From Neobacillus nitrireducens (GTDB lineage: Bacteria; Bacillota; Bacilli; Bacillales; Cytobacillaceae): DNA of 64,000 nt. This document shows, piece after piece, positions 27,912-38,096 of this stretch (positions within the stretch are counted from its first letter, which is position 1; every line of letters begins with the position of its first letter). Under the pieces are notes generated by a model. That model searched no databases, was not told the DNA's origin, and saw only the letters and a program-made list of their open reading frames with translations. The position numbers and the translations under genes are program-made. Where the stretch lies: the NCBI RefSeq assembly GCF_030915405.1, contig NZ_CP133262.1, positions 4,046,501 through 4,110,500 on the forward strand, given 5' to 3'.

Positions 27912-29258
27912 ATGGAAACCATACATATTTATCATACAAACGATGTACACAGCCACTTAGAAAATTGGCCGCGAATTAAGCAGTTCGTAGCAGAAAGACA
28001 AACAAGGCATCACCAAAAAGATGAGGATGTGTTTCTATTTGATATCGGAGATTTTATTGATCGCTGGCATCCTTTCACAGAAGCGACAAGAGGAAAAGGG
28101 AATATTGATCTCTTAAATGAGAGTCACTTTACGGCTGTAACGATTGGAAACAATGAAGGGGTTAACCTACCCTTTGAAGACTTAAATGAACTCTATGAAA
28201 ACGCTCAGTTTGACGTTCTGTTAGCGAATTTTTTTCAGCAAAATGGAAGCCATCCTAGCTGGGTAAAGCCATATAAGATCTATCATTCGAAAAAGGGAAC
28301 AAGGGTGGGTGTCATCGGTCTAACGGCACCGTTCACGCATCTTTATGATTTACTGGGCTGGAAGGTGACAGAGCCAATTGAAGAACTGAAAAAATGGATT
28401 AAGAAGGTAAAAGCAGAATCAGATGTAATCATTTTACTTTCCCATCTTGGACTTCATGTGGACGAATCTATAGCAGCTGAATTTCCTGATATTGATGTTA
28501 TATTAGGTTCCCATACCCATCACTCTCTTGAAAAAGGAAAACTAGTGGGTAGAACACTCCTTGGCGCAGCGGGTAAGTATGGATATTTTGTCGGCGAAGT
28601 AACCCTCAACCTAAACGAACAAAAAATCATTACCGCGAAGGAAGCCATTCTATATGACAGTAAAGAGCTTCCCGCTTTGAATCATGAGCAAGAAGTAAGC
28701 GAAGCTTATTTTAACAAAGGAAAAGCCCTATTAAATCAAAAAGTGACTACCTTAGTTAATCCGCTCACTAGTGATATTTTCCATGAAACGGAGTTTTCAC
28801 GTCTGCTTTGCAGGGCATTAAGAGAATGGTGTAACACGGATTGTGCAATGATTAACGCCGGGCTCTTATTAGGGGAGGTATCCGGAGAGGTGACTGTTTA
28901 CGATTTACTTGAAATCTGTCCCCATCCCATTAATCCTTGTGTAGTCGAACTAACAGGAAAAGAATTAGAAGAGATTTATTGGCAGGCAAAAGATGAGGGC
29001 TTGGTCCATAAGCATATAAAGGGACTTGGATTTAGAGGAACCCTTTTAGGAGTATTTGTCTTTGATCGAATCAGCCTTCATGAGGAAGCCCTTTTTATTA
29101 ATGGGACGGAAGTGGATGATGAAAAAATTTATACGGTAGCCCTTCCGGATATGTTTACATTTGGTCATTTTTTCAAAGACATTCTTCCTCAAAAAGAAAA
29201 GAAGTATTTCTTGCCGGAATTTCTTCGGGATATATTAAAATGGGAGTTACAAAAGTAA
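27912..29258 (+). CDS. yunD: YunD, 5'-nucleotidase-family metallophosphoesterase
   Basis: A 448-residue two-domain enzyme. Metal-binding motifs are THI-type HTNDVHSHLENW at residues 5-16, DIGDFIDRW, GNNE, LLSHLGLHVDE and GSHTHH. A C-terminal 5'-nucleotidase domain (MINAGLLLGEVSGEVT, ELTGKELEEIYW) recognises substrate. There is no signal peptide, so unlike UshA it acts in the cytosol. The ATG at 27912 after TAGGTTGAG gives the family start. Confidence 0.88.
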   Translation: METIHIYHTNDVHSHLENWPRIKQFVAERQTRHHQKDEDVFLFDIGDFIDRWHPFTEATRGKGNIDLLNESHFTAVTIGNNEGVNLPFEDLNELYENAQFDVLLANFFQQNGSHPSWVKPYKIYHSKKGTRVGVIGLTAPFTHLYDLLGWKVTEPIEELKKWIKKVKAESDVIILLSHLGLHVDESIAAEFPDIDVILGSHTHHSLEKGKLVGRTLLGAAGKYGYFVGEVTLNLNEQKIITAKEAILYDSKELPALNHEQEVSEAYFNKGKALLNQKVTTLVNPLTSDIFHETEFSRLLCRALREWCNTDCAMINAGLLLGEVSGEVTVYDLLEICPHPINPCVVELTGKELEEIYWQAKDEGLVHKHIKGLGFRGTLLGVFVFDRISLHEEALFINGTEVDDEKIYTVALPDMFTFGHFFKDILPQKEKKYFLPEFLRDILKWELQK

Positions 29259-29325
29259 CGATGGCATGAACACGCTTTTTCCCCTCAAATCATAAAGTGA
29301 TAGAGAGGAAAGGAGTGTGGACCAT

Positions 29326-29628
29326 TTGATTGAGCTTTCACCAATTGAAATAAACGGCCATACCTTTTTGGCAGTTTCCGTTTTGCTTCCGAAAACAACC
29401 TTGCTTGCGGTATCAAACGATAAGGGATATATCATGTGCGGGGCCTTGGATGTCGGTCTATTAAATGAAAAACTTAAGGACCGCAAGATCATTGCCGGCC
29501 GTGCTGTTGGAGTAAGGACTATTGAACAACTTCTAAATGCACCGTTAGAGTCGGTAACATGGGAGGCGGAGGCGCTAGGGATCCACAAAGGCATGGTTGG
29601 TAAAGATGCCTTGTTAAAAATGATTTAA
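29326..29628 (+). CDS. yunC: YunC, DUF1805 protein
   Basis: A 100-residue DUF1805 protein with the family stretch GYIMCGALDVGLLNEKLKDR and AGRAVGVRTIEQLL. The fold is known in the family but no reaction is assigned. AGGAAAGGAG at 29306-29315 is too close to the in-frame GTG at 29317; the TTG at 29326 is about ten bases away and matches the expected N-terminus (LIELSPIEI). Confidence 0.8.
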   Translation: MIELSPIEINGHTFLAVSVLLPKTTLLAVSNDKGYIMCGALDVGLLNEKLKDRKIIAGRAVGVRTIEQLLNAPLESVTWEAEALGIHKGMVGKDALLKMI

Positions 29629-29658
29629 AAAGCTTGCTCCGTGCGGGCTTTTTTTTAT
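29629..29658 (+). terminator. yunC terminator
   Basis: AAAAAGC and GCTTTTTTTT arms with partial inner pairing (GC with GC), directly after the yunC stop. Confidence 0.65.
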
Positions 29659-29766
29659 ATTTGACATTAGTAAATTTAGTTGTTGATTTCCGCTCTAAGT
29701 GCTTTTCTTTTTTATGGGCTAGTTCCCCTTTTCCAAGCATACATATAGCTTGAAGGGGTGATTTTT

Positions 29767-30558
29767 TTGGCGAAGTTTCGCAGACGGCTTCCGAAGAAGG
29801 GGCCGTTGCCTTTCCGTTACGTGATGTTATTAACGTTTGTCTTTTTTCTTTTTTCAACTGCCACTGGATTATGGCTCGTGAATAAGGGGATTGAGCCAAC
29901 ATTAATGAGAATTGCTACTTCCGAAACCCGCAATATTGCCTCCCTCGTTATTAATAAGGCAATTACCAAACGGACGACGGACACGGGTGAGGATAATGAT
30001 GTCATTGTCATTTTACCAAGTGAAAATGGCAAGGCATCCAATGTAAAACTTAATACCGTTTATATAAACCGGGTCTTAGCGGAAACCACCGCACAAATAC
30101 AAAAAAACTTAAAAGCTGCTAAAAAAGGGGACCTTGCTTCGTTAGAGCAGTTAACAGATGTAGAAATCGAAACGAATAATTCGAATAAGGAAGACGGGAT
30201 TATTTGGTATGTTCCGTTGGGCCAAGCAACCAATATCTCCTTACTGGGGAACATTGGTCCGAAAATCCCAGTAAAGTTCCACGCCATCGGTGAAGTTGAA
30301 CCTGATGTTAAAATTGAGACGAAAGATATGGGCATCAATAATACCTGGGTCGATGTTTCCATTCACATCGAAGTGTCTGTCCAAATCATCACCCCGTTTG
30401 CTACAAAAATAACAAAGCTTACCCAAAGCATTCCAGTGGACGGCTCACTCATACAAGGGGATGTCCCGCAATTCTATAATAATGGCAGCGGAGTAAGTCC
30501 ATCCATACAGCTTCCGGAAAAAAAACAGACACAGGAAAAGTCAGGAAATAAAAAATAG
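29767..30558 (+). CDS. yunB: YunB, sporulation protein
   Basis: A 263-residue membrane-anchored protein: a basic N-terminus (FRRRLPKKGPLPFR), one transmembrane segment (YVMLLTFVFFLFSTATGLWL), then a soluble extracytoplasmic domain with the YunB-family text VDVSIHIEVSVQIITPF. In B. subtilis YunB is a mother-cell (sigma-E) protein needed for proper spore maturation. A CATACATA sequence at 29738-29745 resembles a sigma-E -10 element, but the -35 is weak. A TTG start after AAGGGGTG is preferred to the upstream GTG. Confidence 0.85.
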   Translation: MAKFRRRLPKKGPLPFRYVMLLTFVFFLFSTATGLWLVNKGIEPTLMRIATSETRNIASLVINKAITKRTTDTGEDNDVIVILPSENGKASNVKLNTVYINRVLAETTAQIQKNLKAAKKGDLASLEQLTDVEIETNNSNKEDGIIWYVPLGQATNISLLGNIGPKIPVKFHAIGEVEPDVKIETKDMGINNTWVDVSIHIEVSVQIITPFATKITKLTQSIPVDGSLIQGDVPQFYNNGSGVSPSIQLPEKKQTQEKSGNKK

Positions 30559-30585
30559 GACTATCCGCCATGGACAGTCCTATTT
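30553..30585. terminator. Bidirectional yunB/lytH terminator overlapping the lytH stop
   Basis: AAATAGGACT (30553-30562) pairs with AGTCCTATTT (30576-30585), with a T-rich tail on both strands. The lytH stop codon (30580-30582) lies within the stem. Confidence 0.9.
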
Positions 30586-31578
30586 ATTGCGGACATTCAT
30601 CCGCTCCATTCGCTTCCATTTGGCTAAATGCGGATAGGGGTCAAAGGACCACTCGGTCACCCCGTTATCTTTGTACATCCCGTAATGTAAATGAGGCGGG
30701 AACTTACCAGACGTGCCTGGTGGACCGTAACCAGAGCTTCCGACACCGCCAATCACCATTCCCGGCTCAACAAGTTGGCCAACTTTTAAATCTTTAGCAA
30801 AACCGCTGAGATGGGCAAAATAGTGATAGGTATTATTGATATCCCGAATCCCGATTCTCCAGCCGCCGAATTTATTCCAGCCCTTCATTTCAATGATTCC
30901 GTAGTTTGTCGCGCGAACGGGAACCCCGTAGCCTGCGAAAATATCGGTGCCTTCATGAATTCTTCGGCCGCCCCAGCCGCGGGCAGATCCCCAAGTGCTA
31001 CGGTAACTGTGATTGCTCTGGATTGGCACTGGAAATACTTGTGAATCCAAATCAATCCGGCCGAAATGACGGTAAATTTTTGCTTTCCCCGCAATAATAC
31101 TAACTGTCTTATCGCGATGATAATAATTCCATAAGCCGATTTTTATATTATCATGATCGATTCCGTATGAAAGAAGATAATTAGCAAATGCATACAGGAC
31201 ATCCTCATCATTTTTAAGACTTGCTTTTCCGTCCCCATCTCCGTCTACACCTTTCCCATCAAAAAACTGAATGATTGCCGGGTTCACTTCCAAAGGATTT
31301 GGATTAGTAAGACCAGCCCATTCATCCGGCCGAAAATAGATGCCAATTACGCTATCCGGTTTAGGTAAGTCTCGGCGGACCAGACGGATACTTCTTTCGT
31401 ATTGATCAATAGCCGCTAAGTAATACCAGGGGATTTGAGTAACCGTTTCAACCTTCTTATAAAGCTTCATTCTTTCTTGATATGGATCAGATTCGTTTGT
31501 TTTGGCCTCCGCATCCCTGCCTGCGAATGAACTGGTGAAGCATAAGAGAAAGGTTGCGATGATTAGAACAGCCCGCAC
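30580..31578 (-). CDS. lytH: LytH (YunA), sporulation L-Ala-D-Glu endopeptidase, M23 family
   Basis: A 332-residue secreted or membrane-anchored peptidase with an N-terminal signal (VLIIATFLLCFTSSFAG). The C-terminal LytM/M23 domain has zinc ligands in GRRIHEGTDIF (HxxxD) and PPHLHYG (HxH). In B. subtilis LytH trims muropeptides to single L-alanine side chains during late spore cortex synthesis. AGGAGGATTCTT precedes the ATG. It is convergent with yunB, another sporulation gene. Confidence 0.88.
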   Translation of the reverse strand: MRAVLIIATFLLCFTSSFAGRDAEAKTNESDPYQERMKLYKKVETVTQIPWYYLAAIDQYERSIRLVRRDLPKPDSVIGIYFRPDEWAGLTNPNPLEVNPAIIQFFDGKGVDGDGDGKASLKNDEDVLYAFANYLLSYGIDHDNIKIGLWNYYHRDKTVSIIAGKAKIYRHFGRIDLDSQVFPVPIQSNHSYRSTWGSARGWGGRRIHEGTDIFAGYGVPVRATNYGIIEMKGWNKFGGWRIGIRDINNTYHYFAHLSGFAKDLKVGQLVEPGMVIGGVGSSGYGPPGTSGKFPPHLHYGMYKDNGVTEWSFDPYPHLAKWKRMERMNVRNK

Positions 31579-31710
31579 AAGAATCCTCCTTCCAAGTAAT
31601 GTACAAGTTTAGTTTATGTTTTCTCACCCATTTCATTATGGTTAATAAATGGAAAGATGATTTTAAGGCAAAAACATAAGGGTCCAAGCTTGCAATTTAA
31701 ACCGATTTGC

Positions 31711-31739
31711 TTGTCGATATTTTTTCAGTATGGTAAAGT
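31711..31739 (+). promoter_or_regulatory. Possible lipA promoter
   Basis: TTGTCG (31711-31716), a 17-base spacer and TAAAGT (31734-31739), about 40 bases before the lipA ATG. An alternative TTGCTT/TATGGT pair overlaps it. Confidence 0.5.
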
Positions 31740-31780
31740 GACAAAGAAGATCCATTTCGCTTCAAGGGGTGTAACAATTA

Positions 31781-32698
31781 ATGAGTAAGAAAGAAGATGT
31801 TTTAAGAAAACCCGATTGGTTAAAAATAAAATTGAATACAAATGAGTCCTATACGGGCTTGAAAAAAATGATGCGTGAAAAGAATCTGCACACGGTTTGT
31901 GAAGAAGCGCGCTGCCCTAATATTCATGAATGTTGGGCCGAAAGACGGACGGCTACCTTCATGATTCTTGGTGATACATGTACCCGTGCCTGCCGTTTCT
32001 GTGCCGTTAAAACCGGTCTGCCAACAGAGTTAGATTGGAAAGAGCCTGAAAGGGTTGCCGACTCTGTTCAATTGATGAACTTAAAACACGTGGTTGTCAC
32101 AGCTGTGGCACGTGATGATCTTAAGGATGGCGGCGCCGCTATTTTTGCGGAAACCGTTCGAGCGATTCGACGTAAAAATCCATTCACAAGTATTGAAGTG
32201 CTTCCATCCGATATGGGTGGAAAGGAAGAAAACCTTCGTGTGCTAATGGACGCTAAACCTGATATCTTAAACCATAATATTGAGACGGTTAGACGGATGA
32301 CACCGAGAGTTAGAGCCCGTGCAAAATATGACCGTTCTTTAGAGTTTCTTCGCCAGGCAAAGGAAATGCAGCCTACTATTCCAACCAAATCCAGCTTGAT
32401 GGTTGGATTGGGAGAAACATGGGAAGAAATTATCGAGGTTATGGATGATTTACGGGCAAATCACATTGACATAATGACAATCGGCCAATATTTACAGCCG
32501 ACAAAAGGTCATCTGAAGGTTGAGAAATATTATAGCCCGGATGAATTTAAAGAATTACAGCAAATTGCGATAGGTAAAGGCTTCAGCCATTGTGAAGCAG
32601 GCCCGCTTGTCCGCTCATCCTACCATGCCGATGAACAGGTTAGTGCTGCAGCAAAACACAAGCAAATGCTTGGTGAACAAGAAGCACAACAAGCCTAA
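31781..32698 (+). CDS. lipA: LipA, lipoyl synthase
   Basis: A 305-residue radical-SAM enzyme that inserts two sulfurs into protein-bound octanoate. The auxiliary cluster motif [12 protein letters not shown] (C-X4-C-X5-C) is at about residues 43-54. The radical-SAM motif CTRACRFC (C-X3-C-X2-C) is near 67-74, and the C-terminal serine ligand is in [12 protein letters not shown]. It uses Fe-S clusters from the suf operon and serves GcvH. Its downstream terminator is interrupted by an IS element. Confidence 0.96.
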   Translation: MSKKEDVLRKPDWLKIKLNTNESYTGLKKMMREKNLHTVCEEARCPNIHECWAERRTATFMILGDTCTRACRFCAVKTGLPTELDWKEPERVADSVQLMNLKHVVVTAVARDDLKDGGAAIFAETVRAIRRKNPFTSIEVLPSDMGGKEENLRVLMDAKPDILNHNIETVRRMTPRVRARAKYDRSLEFLRQAKEMQPTIPTKSSLMVGLGETWEEIIEVMDDLRANHIDIMTIGQYLQPTKGHLKVEKYYSPDEFKELQQIAIGKGFSHCEAGPLVRSSYHADEQVSAAAKHKQMLGEQEAQQA

Positions 32699-32723
32699 AA
32701 AGAGAGTTCAGTCTAATATGGTA

Positions 32724-32775
32724 CCTAGAGATAGGACACTTGAAAAAGAGTGTTTCATCTCTAGGTATTTTTTTA
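32724..32775 (+). terminator. Terminator-like hairpin inside the IS left end
   Basis: CCTAGAGAT (32724-32732) pairs with ATCTCTAGG (32757-32765), with an inner ACACT/AGTGT stem, followed by TATTTTTTTA. It would stop transcription entering from lipA. Confidence 0.8.
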
Positions 32776-32791
32776 TATACTAAAATCTTAA

Positions 32792-34141
<1,350 letters not shown>

Positions 34142-34266
34142 CTCTTTTTTTTCATGTGTCCTTGACACGGGTACCAGATTAGTCAGCTAGTGGCTGAACT
34201 CTTTTTTATTGTAAAGGAAATTATAAAGTATTTAATTGTGGAAAAATTGATTTAGTCCCTTTGAAT

Positions 34267-34412
34267 CCAGCTCCAGCGCCCAACGGCTAGTGTCCTTCGC
34301 TCTCCGCCCTACGATAAGTCAAGCACGAATGCGCTAACGCTCTTCGTGTTTCCTTTATCTCAGTTGGAGCGCTCCAGGCCATACGCCGCTGAACGGGCGC
34401 TTGCGCCTTTTG
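34267..34412 (-). repeat. Dispersed 3'-UTR repeat, full copy 2
   Basis: This is a second copy of the element at 6621-6770, ending four bases before the stop codon of the minus-strand lipoprotein gene. Large blocks are identical, such as GGCTAGTGTCCTTCGCTCTC and TTTCCTTTATCTCAGTTGG. Differences cluster in a variable stem (CACGAA/TTCGTG in the RNA sense), and the long-range AGCGGC/GCCGTT pairing is kept with a wobble. Confidence 0.85.
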
Positions 34413-34415
34413 TTC

Positions 34416-35063
34416 TTATCGATTATTCCTGCCCATATGATCGTCAGGCGTTAATCCATTTTCATCCTCACTTGGATTCATGCGCTGGCCTTGCGGAGAC
34501 TTTTTCATTTGCTTGATAAGCCCGTTCACTAAATTACGAGCGTTCCGGCTGGTGGAATCAAGGTTTGCCAGATTTTCTACATCCCTCATGAGGACTTTAT
34601 TGTCAGTGACGAAGACATGGTAATATCTTGGAACGACAGACATCGCTGTTTTTTTCACTTGGTCGGCCGTCATATTCCGATTTTTGGAATCTGTCTTATA
34701 AGCAATCAATACTTCTTGGTCTGTGACAAGTGTGGCAACATCATTGACATTGGGGATTTCTGTACTTAATTTACTAATGATATTGGCCACCTGTTCGCGG
34801 TTTAAGGCAGTGTAGTGGTCATTGGCCGTATTATCATTCATGAGTGGACTTTTTTGATGACGGACAAAACCATAATTGTTGCTTGCGTTACGAACACTAC
34901 GACTTGCCCCTTCATTGTAAAGGTCATGCCTTTTATTATTTACATTGATGGTATTACCGCTTTCCTCATACACATCACGGTTGCTCATATCCTTCGAACA
35001 TCCTGTTAAAGCGGTCAGCGTACATAATCCCAGGATTATGACTAATTTTTTCAAATGAAACAC
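34416..35063 (-). CDS. yutC: YhcN/YlaJ-family sporulation lipoprotein (YutC-like)
   Basis: A 215-residue lipoprotein with signal peptide and lipobox LTGC (Cys22). The YhcN/YlaJ domain follows in the second half (EQVANIISKLSTEIPNVNDV, ATLVTDQEVLIAYKT, VVPRYYHVFVTDN). The C-terminal tail is polar and probably disordered. Relatives are found in spores or germination membranes. AGGAGGTGTTTC precedes the ATG. It is adjacent to yutD as in B. subtilis. Confidence 0.8.
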   Translation of the reverse strand: MFHLKKLVIILGLCTLTALTGCSKDMSNRDVYEESGNTINVNNKRHDLYNEGASRSVRNASNNYGFVRHQKSPLMNDNTANDHYTALNREQVANIISKLSTEIPNVNDVATLVTDQEVLIAYKTDSKNRNMTADQVKKTAMSVVPRYYHVFVTDNKVLMRDVENLANLDSTSRNARNLVNGLIKQMKKSPQGQRMNPSEDENGLTPDDHMGRNNR

Positions 35064-35169
35064 CTCCTTTTCTTAGAATAGCCATTAAACGGATTTATTT
35101 TCTTAGCAATTGATGGGGAATCGGTTATAATGGTTATTAGGAATTAGTTGGCAAAAGAGGTGAAATATC

Positions 35170-35445
35170 ATGATTATGATGAATAACACTGTTTATGAAA
35201 TGGTTCAAGAACATAGAAACGGCTTTAACGAAGAGGCTCTTAAAGCAAGGTTTAGTGATATTTTGACAAGATATGATTATGTGGTTGGCGATTGGGGTTA
35301 TGGTCAGCTTCGGTTAAAGGGCTTTTTCGACGATCAAAACCAAAAAGCCACTTTTGATACAAAAATTAGCACACTGAGTGAATACCTATATGAATATTGC
35401 AATTTTGGCTGTGCCTATTTTGTTTTGAAAAAAGTGAAGAAATAA
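35170..35445 (+). CDS. yutD: YutD, DUF1027 protein
   Basis: A 91-residue protein of the YutD/DUF1027 family, recognised by RYDYVVGDWGYGQLRLKGFF and the CNFGCAYFVLKK end with two cysteines. No enzymatic role is established. AAAGAGGTGAA precedes the ATG; an ATG at 35176/35179 is also possible. Monocistronic, with a shared terminator. Confidence 0.82.
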   Translation: MIMMNNTVYEMVQEHRNGFNEEALKARFSDILTRYDYVVGDWGYGQLRLKGFFDDQNQKATFDTKISTLSEYLYEYCNFGCAYFVLKKVKK

Positions 35446-35477
35446 AAGAAGGGCCAAGCGTAGCTGGCCCTTCTTTT
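35444..35477. terminator. Bidirectional terminator after yutD
   Basis: AAAAGAAGGGCCA and TGGCCCTTCTTTT form a perfect stem between convergent genes, touching the stop codon of the minus-strand gene. Confidence 0.9.
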
Positions 35478-35760
35478 ACGTTGATTCGGTATATGGTGGC
35501 TGTTGATCTTTTGCTTGGTCATCGTGGGTGGGATGTGCTCCGTCCATCTGACGGGGAAGATCTTGATGAAGTGTTTTGTTTTCGTAATTAAAGGCACTGT
35601 ATGTCCGTTGCCCATCTTTCCAAGGTGTGCTTTTGTTCTGCACCGGCTCGTTTTCGCGAATAGGCGAACCTAATGGCCCTTCTGGGAATTCTTCCGCTGT
35701 AAGGAAATTCCTTTGTTTTTCAACATTGGACAATTCCGTATATTTTTCTTCTTTAGTCAT
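35476..35760 (-). CDS. Small hydrophilic protein of unknown function
   Basis: A 94-residue, charged and probably disordered protein (MTKEEKYTELSNVEKQRNFL...). It is proline/glutamate rich in the middle (EEFPEGPLGSPIRENEP) and ends in a histidine/aspartate/glutamine-rich tail. A good ribosome site AAGGGGGC lies six bases before the ATG at 35760; the frame extends further upstream without one. It resembles short conserved Bacillus proteins annotated only as cytosolic. I cannot assign a function. Confidence 0.65.
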   Translation of the reverse strand: MTKEEKYTELSNVEKQRNFLTAEEFPEGPLGSPIRENEPVQNKSTPWKDGQRTYSAFNYENKTLHQDLPRQMDGAHPTHDDQAKDQQPPYTEST

Positions 35761-35818
35761 GATTACGCCCCCTTTTAGCCTTATTATTTTCAAAGAGAGG
35801 GTAATTCATGACGAAACA

Positions 35819-36085
35819 TTAAATTAATTCCATTAAGAAGCTTCTTAATTCCTCCGCATCTGCTTCATTTAATTGAAAAGCATACTCCAAATAGCCTTCT
35901 TCTTGCAAATCGTCTGGGCCGATAATGGCAAAACGGCTTCCCTGCATATCAAGAACGAGATGCTTCCCAAAATGACGGTCACTTTGGACAATCGCTAAAT
36001 CAAAGCGTTGATTATCACCAACAAAGCTGACAAATCTTGTTTTTGTATCTTCTGTATCATCGTATAAGAAAAACCGTTCAGACAT
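35819..36085 (-). CDS. DUF3055 (SAV0927-type) protein
   Basis: An 88-residue acidic protein beginning MSERFFLYDDTEDTKTRFVSF, which matches the DUF3055 family. It has an alpha/beta pattern with ending DAEELRSFLMELI. No catalytic or metal motif is visible. AAAGGAG precedes the ATG. Function unknown. Confidence 0.75.
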   Translation of the reverse strand: MSERFFLYDDTEDTKTRFVSFVGDNQRFDLAIVQSDRHFGKHLVLDMQGSRFAIIGPDDLQEEGYLEYAFQLNEADAEELRSFLMELI

Positions 36086-36275
36086 TTAATAAACTCCTTT
36101 ATAAAAAAACCCATATTTTCGACATCTTCTTTATAGTAACAAAAAAAGCATGTAGAGGGGAATGAAGAATTTTCCAAAATCTTCACAAGTTTTTAGGAAT
36201 CAAAACACGAATGATGTCAAATTATGTTACAATTAAGCTGAATTCTCAAAGTGGACATCTGAGAGGAATGATTGA

Positions 36276-37568
36276 ATGATCCGTCGTTACATGGAAAAGG
36301 CCAAAAATGTAATGCATTGGGGAAAGATTCTATTACCTCTTTCGTCAATACGTTTTTATCCACCTCAATTTATTCTGCGAAACCCTGTATTGGAGGGAGT
36401 AACAGCTGCATTTAATAATGGACATGAAGTAGCTGTGATCGTATTTAATTTAAAGGATACAAACAAAATAACAGATCAGTTAAATCTATCCCAGTACACA
36501 CAATTAATAAAACAGATAAAAAAGGCATTTCGCAAGACCGTAGAATCACAAATAGCCAAACTAGACGTCATTACACTCGAGGACTTTTATGGGGACGGGC
36601 TCACACTTTTTATGAAAGTTGATGATGCTAACCATTGCCTATCAGAAATAAATATGATCATGGCTAAAATTATTTACAGTGTGGAAGCTATTCTTCGACA
36701 GCAATATCCAAACCTGCAGCCTGAGTTTGAATCTGGTTATATGTTTGTGGAGAAAAAGAATTATTCGATCATGCATTCCATTGAAAGTGCCCGCAGGCAG
36801 GCGATAGCGATGGCAGAAAAAAGAATTAAATCAGAATGGAATGATATGGTCCATACGATCAAAAAGATTATTTTAAAGAAAGATATAAAATTATTAGCAC
36901 AGCCAATCATTGATGTAGCAACAAAAGAAGTAAAGGCGGTCGAAATGCTTACACGTGGCCCAGATGGAACCGTGTTAGAAAGTCCCTTACAGCTTTTTTC
37001 AGTCGCAAGACAGACTGGCTTGCTTTACGATCTTGAATTGCTGGTCATCGAGAAGGTTCTAGAACAAATCAAGACAACAAGATGCCGCCAAAATATCTTT
37101 GTCAATTGTACCCCTTTAACACTTAGTAATATTCGCTTTATCGGTGATTTAAAAATAATAATAGAAAAATACAAGAATATTTCTCCGCTGCAAATTACCT
37201 TTGAAGTGACTGAAAATGATTCCATCGAGGGGTTAAAGAATTTTATTTATAACATAAAAATGCTTCGGTTAATGGGGTATAAAATAGCGATGGACGATAC
37301 TGGTGCGGGGTATTCTAGTTTAAGTATTATTAGTGAAATCATGCCGGATATTATAAAAATTGACCGTTCCGTCATTCAAAATATTGATAAAAATTCGGTG
37401 AAAGAATCGATGCTCCAAGGCTTAATGCTCATTGCAAGAGAAGCAGGTTCCATCGTCGTCGCAGAAGGCATCGAAAACGAAGCAGAAGCATCTGTTTTAA
37501 AGAGAAATAATGTCGACTTAGCGCAAGGTTTTTTTTATGCACGACCAGCAGCGCTTGTAAGAATGTAG
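36276..37568 (+). CDS. EAL-domain cyclic-di-GMP phosphodiesterase with degenerate N-terminal domain
   Basis: A 430-residue cytosolic protein. Residues 1 to about 190 look like a decayed GGDEF domain: YGDGLTLFM stands where GGDEF is expected. The EAL domain covers about 200-430 and keeps the catalytic set: AVEMLTRG (Glu of EAL), IFVNCTP (Asn), FEVTEND (Glu), AMDDTGAGYSSL (Asp-Asp), IIKIDRS (Lys), VAEGIEN (Glu) and AQGFFYARP (Gln). It should hydrolyse c-di-GMP, probably modulated by the N-terminal domain. GAGAGGAATG precedes the ATG. Confidence 0.88.
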   Translation: MIRRYMEKAKNVMHWGKILLPLSSIRFYPPQFILRNPVLEGVTAAFNNGHEVAVIVFNLKDTNKITDQLNLSQYTQLIKQIKKAFRKTVESQIAKLDVITLEDFYGDGLTLFMKVDDANHCLSEINMIMAKIIYSVEAILRQQYPNLQPEFESGYMFVEKKNYSIMHSIESARRQAIAMAEKRIKSEWNDMVHTIKKIILKKDIKLLAQPIIDVATKEVKAVEMLTRGPDGTVLESPLQLFSVARQTGLLYDLELLVIEKVLEQIKTTRCRQNIFVNCTPLTLSNIRFIGDLKIIIEKYKNISPLQITFEVTENDSIEGLKNFIYNIKMLRLMGYKIAMDDTGAGYSSLSIISEIMPDIIKIDRSVIQNIDKNSVKESMLQGLMLIAREAGSIVVAEGIENEAEASVLKRNNVDLAQGFFYARPAALVRM

Positions 37569-37595
37569 CAGCATAGAAAATGGAGGTAGTGGAAC

Positions 37596-38033
37596 ATGTA
37601 TTTTGTGGATAGGGAAAAAATTGAAGAGATATTAAAATACTTAGAAGCACAAATTCAACTTTTCTTAAGCCAAAAGGAATGGTCAACCCCGCTTGAAAAG
37701 GCAGCACTTGAGCGTTTAAACCATATGATGATTGAGTCGGTTTTGGACGTTGGAAACTCAATGATTGACGGGTTTATTATGCGTGACCCAGGTAGTTACG
37801 ATGACATCATTGATATTTTAATGGATGAAAAGGTCATTTCAGCTGAAACAGGTAAGGGTTTGAAAATCTTGATTCAGTACCGGAAAAGACTTGTCCAATT
37901 CTATACGGATGTGAATCATCAGGAACTTCAACAAGTCTTTTCGGATCATCTTCAGGATCTGGTCAACTATGCAGAAAATGTCCGTAATTATCTCGCCAAT
38001 GAATTGGGGCCGGTTTCAGCATTTAAAAACTAA
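37596..38033 (+). CDS. yutE: YutE, DUF86/HepT-like protein lacking the catalytic histidine
   Basis: A 145-residue helical protein of the DUF86/HepT family, matching B. subtilis YutE through AALERLNHMMIESVLDVGNSMIDGFIMRDP. HepT toxins use an R-X(4-6)-H motif; the corresponding place here reads YRKRLVQFYTD, with Gln instead of His. No MNT-type nucleotidyltransferase partner is encoded nearby. A housekeeping role unrelated to toxin activity is inferred. GGAGGT precedes the ATG. Confidence 0.82.
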   Translation: MYFVDREKIEEILKYLEAQIQLFLSQKEWSTPLEKAALERLNHMMIESVLDVGNSMIDGFIMRDPGSYDDIIDILMDEKVISAETGKGLKILIQYRKRLVQFYTDVNHQELQQVFSDHLQDLVNYAENVRNYLANELGPVSAFKN

Positions 38034-38034
38034 T

Positions 38035-38058
38035 AAAAAGACCGTTTGCGGTCTTTTT
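38035..38058 (+). terminator. yutE terminator
   Basis: AAAAAGACCG and CGGTCTTTTT with a four-base loop, immediately after the stop. Confidence 0.9.
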
Positions 38059-38096
38059 ATTTTATGTGGTAATAATATCTTTAGGAGTGATGATTT

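Noticed and set aside
37596-38033. HepT/MNT toxin-antitoxin system
   Set aside because: The catalytic His is replaced by Gln and no nucleotidyltransferase antitoxin gene is adjacent.
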